A stretch of 56,115 nucleotides of DNA from Plakobranchus ocellatus (Eukaryota; Mollusca; Gastropoda; Plakobranchidae), in assembly GCA_019648995.1 (NCBI GenBank), contig BLXT01007857.1, forward strand, positions 535,623 through 591,737. The letters are read 5' to 3'. A program made the translations under genes and the position numbers. Of the stretch, positions 52,301 to 56,115 are shown piece by piece. The first letter of the stretch is position 1. Every line of letters starts with the position of its first letter. Below the pieces are notes generated by a model that saw only the letters and a program-made list of their open reading frames with translations, was not told the DNA's origin and searched no databases.

Positions 52301-53966
52301 TATTGAACTGACCTGAGGTCATTTCCAAAACCCTTCATTATTTTTTACAATGTAAAGTATGTGGTGATTTTGTTATCCCTGACATACGGATAGGTATATA
52401 GCTATTTTTTTACTATATGATATGGGGGGTGCAGTTACCCCACACGTAAGGATAAGATTATATTGCTATTAAAATGTGGGGGTACTCAGTTACCCACAAC
52501 ATATGTCAATAAAAAACATCGTACGGATAGCGATATATATGTTATTAAAAATCTGTTAAACAAAAGCGATGTGATTATCTTGACTCCTAAAGACCTCTTT
52601 TCTCTCTCTGCAATTTTAAATTATATTTTGCAAAAATCCAATATTTTACATTTAACATCTACTCTTTACTACGTAATTAAATTCTATATCATAGTTATTA
52701 TGGGCTTTCAACCTGTGTGTCCCCTTAGGCCCAAACCACAATGCAGACAATAAATATTATAACCAATATGACATATGTCTACAGCCCCTCCTTGTTCTCT
52801 GAAACGAAGAATAACATTAACAATGCCACATTGCATACATGTCACAGCTAACACTGATACTATGCTATAGAGAACAAAAAAATGGGGTATAAATGTCACA
52901 TTGGCTGCCACTTGCATTAACAGCAGTGTGGTTTGAGCCCTGACATCACAACTTTTGTATGAAAAAATACTTGATTGCTTGTGCAATAGATCTATCTAAA
53001 AGTTTTTTATTTTACACCCCAAAGTAGTAAAAAAAAATGGTAAGAGTCTCGTTTTAGCTGCACATAAATATTACAATTAATGATACATTTTTTTTTCATA
53101 AACCATTCATCACCATTCACTTTTTGTATTAGCAGGTTCTTTAGGATCCCAATTAATTGTCAAGATTTTTTTTCAAAACCTTCCGTTTATTCTACACAAT
53201 TTATATGAAGAAAGGCCTTAAATATCAATAAAACGAAAGAAAACCAAAAATGTATCAAATCTTCCATGCCATGAAGGTCATCTAGACATGAATTATTTGC
53301 ACTGGGTCATAAAAATTTTCATGGATGGAGTTCCAGGTCACACTCACGATGTGGATCTATTTCGGCTAACTTTCACCTTTTATTGGCTTCATCAGTTGCT
53401 TACAGATCAGATGACATTACAAAAAAAAGAAAAAAAAAAAAAAAGAAAAGCCAGTTATTGACAAAATAACAGCCAATAATGTGCACCATTTTTTTATGAC
53501 GACTGCAAGCAACTGATGAAGCCAATAAAGGTGAAGCGTTTTAATGTACTACTGTTTGTTGACAACTAGTTTATGTTGGTGGTTGCTCTTTTTTATTCTG
53601 ATTACTTCTATATCAACTGCTCCTGCATCCTCAGGATTCTTTAACTAACATTTTTGTCTCCAAGAGTGCTACGCCTGAAATTTCCTGTATTTCACTCGCG
53701 CTAACTTTCACCAAATTTTGTTGGAAGGTAAGGATGATTAAAATTAAGCCTGGGAATCGAAATACAGTTAAGCAATAACAAATAGAGTCGAAATAATTTA
53801 CAAGTGTTGAATTTTCTATGAATAAAAAGGGCAAATAGGCCTATTTCATTGCCCGATACAGGCTTGACTTGATGGACACAAATTGAGATTTAGTGTTGTC
53901 TGTTGGGATTACCTGTAATGCATTATAAAATGGGTTTATTTCCAGTTCATCAATTTCAGATGCCAT
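31307..53966 (-). CDS. ANKRD27: VARP/ANKRD27-like VPS9-domain Rab exchange factor, ankyrin-less
   Basis: Probable Rab-family GEF of the endosomal system. Minus-strand exons: 53913-53966, 51693-51798, 51099-51135, 50716-50795, 49338-49393, 48607-48663, 48129-48196, 47236-47275, 46570-46686, 45019-45095, 44432-44591, 38487-38558, 37946-38018, 37393-37442, 35504-35607, 34380-34470, 32724-32991, 31924-31996 and 31307-31364. They total 1641 nt (546 residues plus stop) with the frame kept across all 18 junctions. The N-terminus [18 protein letters not shown] resembles the start of human VARP (a DEDLLKNPFYLALQ-type sequence). Residues about 210-400 form a VPS9 domain: [14 protein letters not shown] near 267-281, TSDDLIPIL at 341-349, then [16 protein letters not shown]. 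Human VARP continues with two ankyrin blocks; here a Ser/Arg-rich tail (about 415-528) leads to a stop. Exon 9 relies on a weak donor (GTCAGT). Exon 19 is the least certain: its pyrimidine tract is poor and a competing terminal exon near 31840 also fits the phase. Exon 11 has a second copy at 43058-43217. A Harbinger transposon occupies intron 11. Confidence 0.82.
32457..32640 (+). mobile_element. Second LINE 3'-terminal fragment
   Basis: The plus strand encodes [20 protein letters not shown] followed by [20 protein letters not shown]. The pattern (TGK.EGK.SR.RQ ... W..MI.N) is the same polyprotein tail seen at 24168-24464, but from a different subfamily. It lies antisense in the VARP-like intron, about 85 bp past the exon 17 donor, with no upstream remainder. 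Confidence 0.65.
38985..39120. repeat. Subterminal repeats of the Harbinger element
   Basis: Inside the left end, GACCGTGTATGGGC (about 38989-39002) is an inverted copy of the terminal GCCCATACACGATC. A weaker version, cgtctgtggggtccgtc, follows near 39095, and TTGCGCAAT/TTGCACAAT words recur. On the right side, gacctgtgtgtgggc (42662-42676) mirrors this. Such arrays are probable binding sites for the transposase or its partner (inference). Confidence 0.6.
39587..39726. mobile_element. Possible small MITE inside the MADF intron
   Basis: ATGCATGTCGCC at 39587-39598 and its exact inverted copy GGCGACATGCAT at 39715-39726 bracket 116 bp that includes a G13 run and an AGATCT pair. Twelve of twelve bases match. 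No clear target duplication is visible, so a chance hairpin remains possible. Confidence 0.4.
39804..40098 (+). mobile_element. tRNA-derived SINE nested in the Harbinger element
   Basis: The head has a Pol III A box (tggcctagagg, 39813-39823) and a perfect B box (ggttcgaatcc, 39856-39866). A conserved-looking body follows (tgcacgtaaaagaaccccga) and the tail is made of caaat/aaata units (about 40067-40090). It is inside the MADF intron, sense to that gene. It either inserted after the transposon arrived or travelled with it. Confidence 0.8.
40352..42642 (-). pseudogene. PIF/Harbinger DDE transposase (HARBI1-like), frameshifted
   Basis: Cuts and rejoins DNA at the element's ends. Exon A is 42184-42642 (to HDYIK, phase 0, donor AAG|GTAAGA) and exon B is 40352-41163. 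Exon A includes the N-terminal region with [20 protein letters not shown]. Exon B carries the DDE core: [13 protein letters not shown] (first Asp), [12 protein letters not shown] (second), [18 protein letters not shown], and [20 protein letters not shown] (Glu). A one-base deletion near 40949, just after ADVG, shifts the frame; the downstream part reads on in another frame to its natural stop. No ATG opens exon A in frame; the frame starts as TTG close to the inverted repeat. The second exon of the partner gene lies antisense in its intron. Confidence 0.88.
42745..43373. repeat. Duplicated host flank, copy L (right of transposon)
   Basis: About 95% identical by eye to 44119-44747. Together with 38783-38922 on the other side of the transposon it matches the whole of 44020-44747. 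The copy stops exactly at the assembly gap (43374). Confidence 0.9.
43058..43217 (-). CDS. Second copy of exon 11 of the VARP-like gene
   Basis: 160 nt with the same acceptor (CCCAG|CTAC) and donor (GCA|GTAAGA) as 44432-44591. The encoded segment starts [19 protein letters not shown] and differs by one residue: Gln instead of Lys in RFS(Q/K)DDQLLL. The exon enters at phase 2 and leaves at phase 0, so including both copies in one mRNA would shift the frame. It is either an allelic copy placed by the assembler or one of a mutually exclusive pair. Confidence 0.7.
43374..44019. other. Assembly gap, 646 N
   Basis: A run of N. The sequence ending at its left edge and the sequence beginning at its right edge belong to two copies of the same region. 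Two further Ns occur at 46398-46399. Confidence 0.99.
44020..44747. repeat. Duplicated host region, copy R, with empty Harbinger site
   Basis: 44020-44118 matches 38785-38919, apart from an indel of about 36 bp in a CT-rich stretch of the L copy. 44119-44747 matches 42745-43373. The junction reads cattttttGAAAAGTTAAAA where the filled site has catttttcTAA, element, TAAAAGTTAAAA. Thus copy R never held the insertion or is allelic to it. Confidence 0.9.
46550..46555 (-). terminator. Candidate intronic poly(A) signal after exon 9
   Basis: If the weak exon 9 donor is not used, the frame reads two more codons (Val, Ser) to TGA at 46561-46563, and AATAAA follows six bases later with a T-rich stretch beyond. 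This would give a 207-residue form lacking the VPS9 domain. It rests on sequence alone. Confidence 0.35.
53370..53538. repeat. 36-bp inverted repeat with hammerhead-like words
   Basis: The left arm 53370-53405 and right arm 53503-53538 are inverted copies (aagcaactgatgaagccaat, then aaaggtgaa), with one indel and a few mismatches. They flank about 97 bp rich in A. Each outward reading contains CTGATGA, a possible GCC/GGT stem, then GAAA (left arm) or GAAG (right arm). It could be a MITE, a palindromic relic of a Penelope-like element, or a paired ribozyme-like motif. Confidence 0.55.
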
Positions 53967-53999
53967 AATGCAGGCCTAGATCTATATTTCTGAAAAAAA

Positions 54000-56115
54000 A
54001 TCTTATCACTAGAGATTGAATATGGACTTTTTAGTAAATTATCCGGATCTCGACTTAGTACTATTAAAAATCTAGCGGGCAACATAGGCCCTGGCTAGTT
54101 GAGTCTATATCTGACCCTAAGAATCAAATCTGCATCATCGGAAGTCTTTCCATCAAATCTATACACAATTTCTAGATATAAAATCGATAATTACATAGAT
54201 CTAGATGCAAATTTTGTGATGATCGGGTCTTGATTAGATCAAATCTAAACATAAATGAAATGGATGTTCATTGTTCAATGGATGTCTAAGCCTCTTAGTT
54301 TTGTTTACAATAACATCCCCAATCGTTTCGAGTAGTTTCCCTTACATAAACATCATGGCGCGAATAGCCTGACTGCTAGATTAGACTCAAGATCAAGTCT
54401 ATCATTAATGATTTTTTCCCCAAGGCATTTCTTTCAAAGCTAGATCTAATTCTAAATAAATCTATCGCTATAAACTTAGACCAAAATCTAAGCAAGATGC
54501 GCCTCCCTTCTTGCATTCTCACTCTTAATTTTTAGACAATTCTTTGTAGGCCTGCAGCACAATCTTAGCATCAAGTAGAATCTAGATCTAGATCTACATA
54601 TTTAGATCTATAAATCTAGATCTAGTTATCCAAGTCATTATTAGATCTATTTATTATTAAGCGTTCAAATGAATGGGAAAGGCAAAGACAGGCCTACAGT
54701 CTTGACAGGGCCTGATCAACTACTTCTACATCCTTTCCTTTCCATTCAGTGTACTAAATCCATCTCCAAACTCTTTTTCATCATAGCTCTTCTGTAGGAT
54801 GACCCACTAGATCTAGACATGGTTTAAATTAAGGCTTTAAAATCACCCTCGTCAATTAAGGTGAAAAAATACTCCAGGGTTCTTAAGGTTTCCTCTCTAG
54901 ACACAATAGCGGCAATATTTTCATAAAGAATTTACTTAGGCATAAATGGTCCATTTATTGCTACAGACTGGAGTTGTATCAACAAACGGGCTGTTAATTG
55001 CTACAGAGTGACTGTTAACTTTCTAAGAGCTAACTAGGTCACTTCCTGTGACCGCCCCCAGTGCCTCGTGCCACGAGTGTTTGTTTACATACCGCGGGCG
55101 TGGCAGCGAACCATGTGGAAAATACAGTCTGTATCGGGATTTTTAAGTTTTTTGCCTGAGATAAAGTCAAAACATGTAAAACTATACATTTTTGGAAAGC
55201 TAAGATCTATCTCTATCTGTGTACGTTGTCGTTTTTAAAGTTATGTGAAATTCATGTTCATTTTGTATTCGTTAAAACCATATAACCAAGAAAAAAATAC
55301 AAGGAATAAAACTGAGCATGTACAGTTATTTTTGTTACTGACAACTTTGATCCAGTTTTGGTTCTATGTAAGCTTAGCAGATGAGGAAAAATTTTTGGAA
55401 CTTGGAGGTAAGTAGCAATCTCCCCCCCCTACCACACACACACACATTCCCCCTTTTTCCTTCAAGGTCCACCCAAGCCTAGCGGTTGGAATGCTCTGCA
55501 CACTCAGTATCATATCCACTGTGGGCTTGCCGACAATAGACTAAAATTGAAGCAAGCCTACTTGAGGTGTAATACAGCCTTCTTGTATAAGAGACGCCAA
55601 GTAATACGCAACAGGACATCTGCCTTGGTCTCTAGTGTAATACTCTTTCATGCACCTCTCTCTCTCTCTCTCTTTATCTACCTATCTCCCCCCTCTCTCT
55701 CTCTCCTTCCCTACTCCCAGCTTCCAGGCCCTGACGATGGACGTTCCTGACCAAATCTTCAAGCCAGACACTTCATGCAAGCATTCAGAGGCCAGCACGA
55801 AGCATACACAATTACTGCTACCACAAGACATGAGCACACACACACACACACACAGCCATTTTTATCGATCGATAATTTTGGTCAAGGACATCTTGCAAGC
55901 AACTAAGATGCTATTACTGCTGTACTTTTATAACATTACAAAATCCCATTACATCTCTGAGGTACATAACATACCTCACCACACGGGCATGAATGTGAAC
56001 ACATACACACAACTTACTTCATTTTCTAGAACTTTCTTTGTGTAACAGCCTCCAACGTTAGTCCCAGGTGAAATTGAGCGAGCACCCGATTGGCTGTTCT
56101 AAAAATTGTAGCATG
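54000..56115. other. Upstream region of the VARP-like gene
   Basis: The ATG exon of the VARP-like gene starts shortly after an acceptor (ttttttttcag at about 53984-53995, minus strand), so a 5'UTR exon should lie here. A relatively GC-rich patch at 54340-54370 (catcatggcgcgaat) and another at 55040-55110 (acttcctgtgaccgccccc, ccgcgggcgtggc) are candidate promoters. TAGATC words cluster at 54190-54210 and 54580-54660. Beyond 55400 there are CT (55657-55706) and CA (55835-55854) microsatellites. I see no further gene; an open frame at 55650-56045 follows the microsatellites and looks spurious. Confidence 0.4.
54577..54655. repeat. TAGATC cluster upstream of the VARP-like gene
   Basis: tctagatctagatct at about 54581-54595, followed by three further AGATCTA/CTAGATCTAG groups. 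Same palindromic motif as beside RPL6. Confidence 0.7.

Noticed and set aside
55650..56045. 131-codon plus-strand open frame with Ser/Leu and Thr/His runs
   Set aside because: The runs come from CT and CA microsatellites; no other coding sign.
1..56115. CRISPR arrays, prokaryotic operons or phage genes
   Set aside because: Spliced animal genes and eukaryotic transposons occupy the window; no regular spacer-repeat array is present.

Overview
This is nuclear DNA from an animal. It is AT-rich, with protein genes broken into short exons by canonical GT-AG introns, homopolymer and microsatellite tracts, and several transposon classes. The GATCTA-type palindromic repeats and the 'taggccta' words are common in gastropod molluscs, so I infer a gastropod (perhaps heterobranch). 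The proteins themselves only show that it is a metazoan.

Layout. 1-5345: no gene recognised, apart from a 42-bp minisatellite at about 747-1130. 5355-13389 (minus): RPL6, five coding exons plus a short 5'UTR exon starting with a TOP-like pyrimidine tract. A TTAA-flanked DNA element lies in its last intron. 13390-17145: spacer between divergent genes. 17162-24862 (plus): INO80E, eight coding exons, with SINE copies, a pogo-like end and a LINE 3' end in its introns. 25170-31306: no gene seen. 31307-53966 (minus): a 19-exon gene for an ANKRD27/VARP-like VPS9-domain protein of 546 residues that keeps frame across every junction but has no ankyrin repeats. 54000-56115: its putative promoter side and repeats.

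The most unusual part is 38783-44747. A complete PIF/Harbinger transposon (38923-42744, TAA target duplication, 33-bp inverted repeats) sits inside an intron of the VARP-like gene. It carries two antiparallel, mutually interlocked genes: a MADF/BESS DNA-binding protein and a DDE transposase. Both are damaged by point changes. A second copy of the host flank begins on the far side of a 646-base run of N and lacks the transposon, so the window contains both the filled and the empty site. One exon of the host gene is thereby present twice. The simplest reading is two haplotypes joined end to end by the assembler; a real tandem duplication is the alternative.

Functionally, the three host genes (translation, chromatin remodelling, endosomal Rab exchange) are unrelated housekeeping genes. 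RPL6 and INO80E are head-to-head and could share regulatory DNA.
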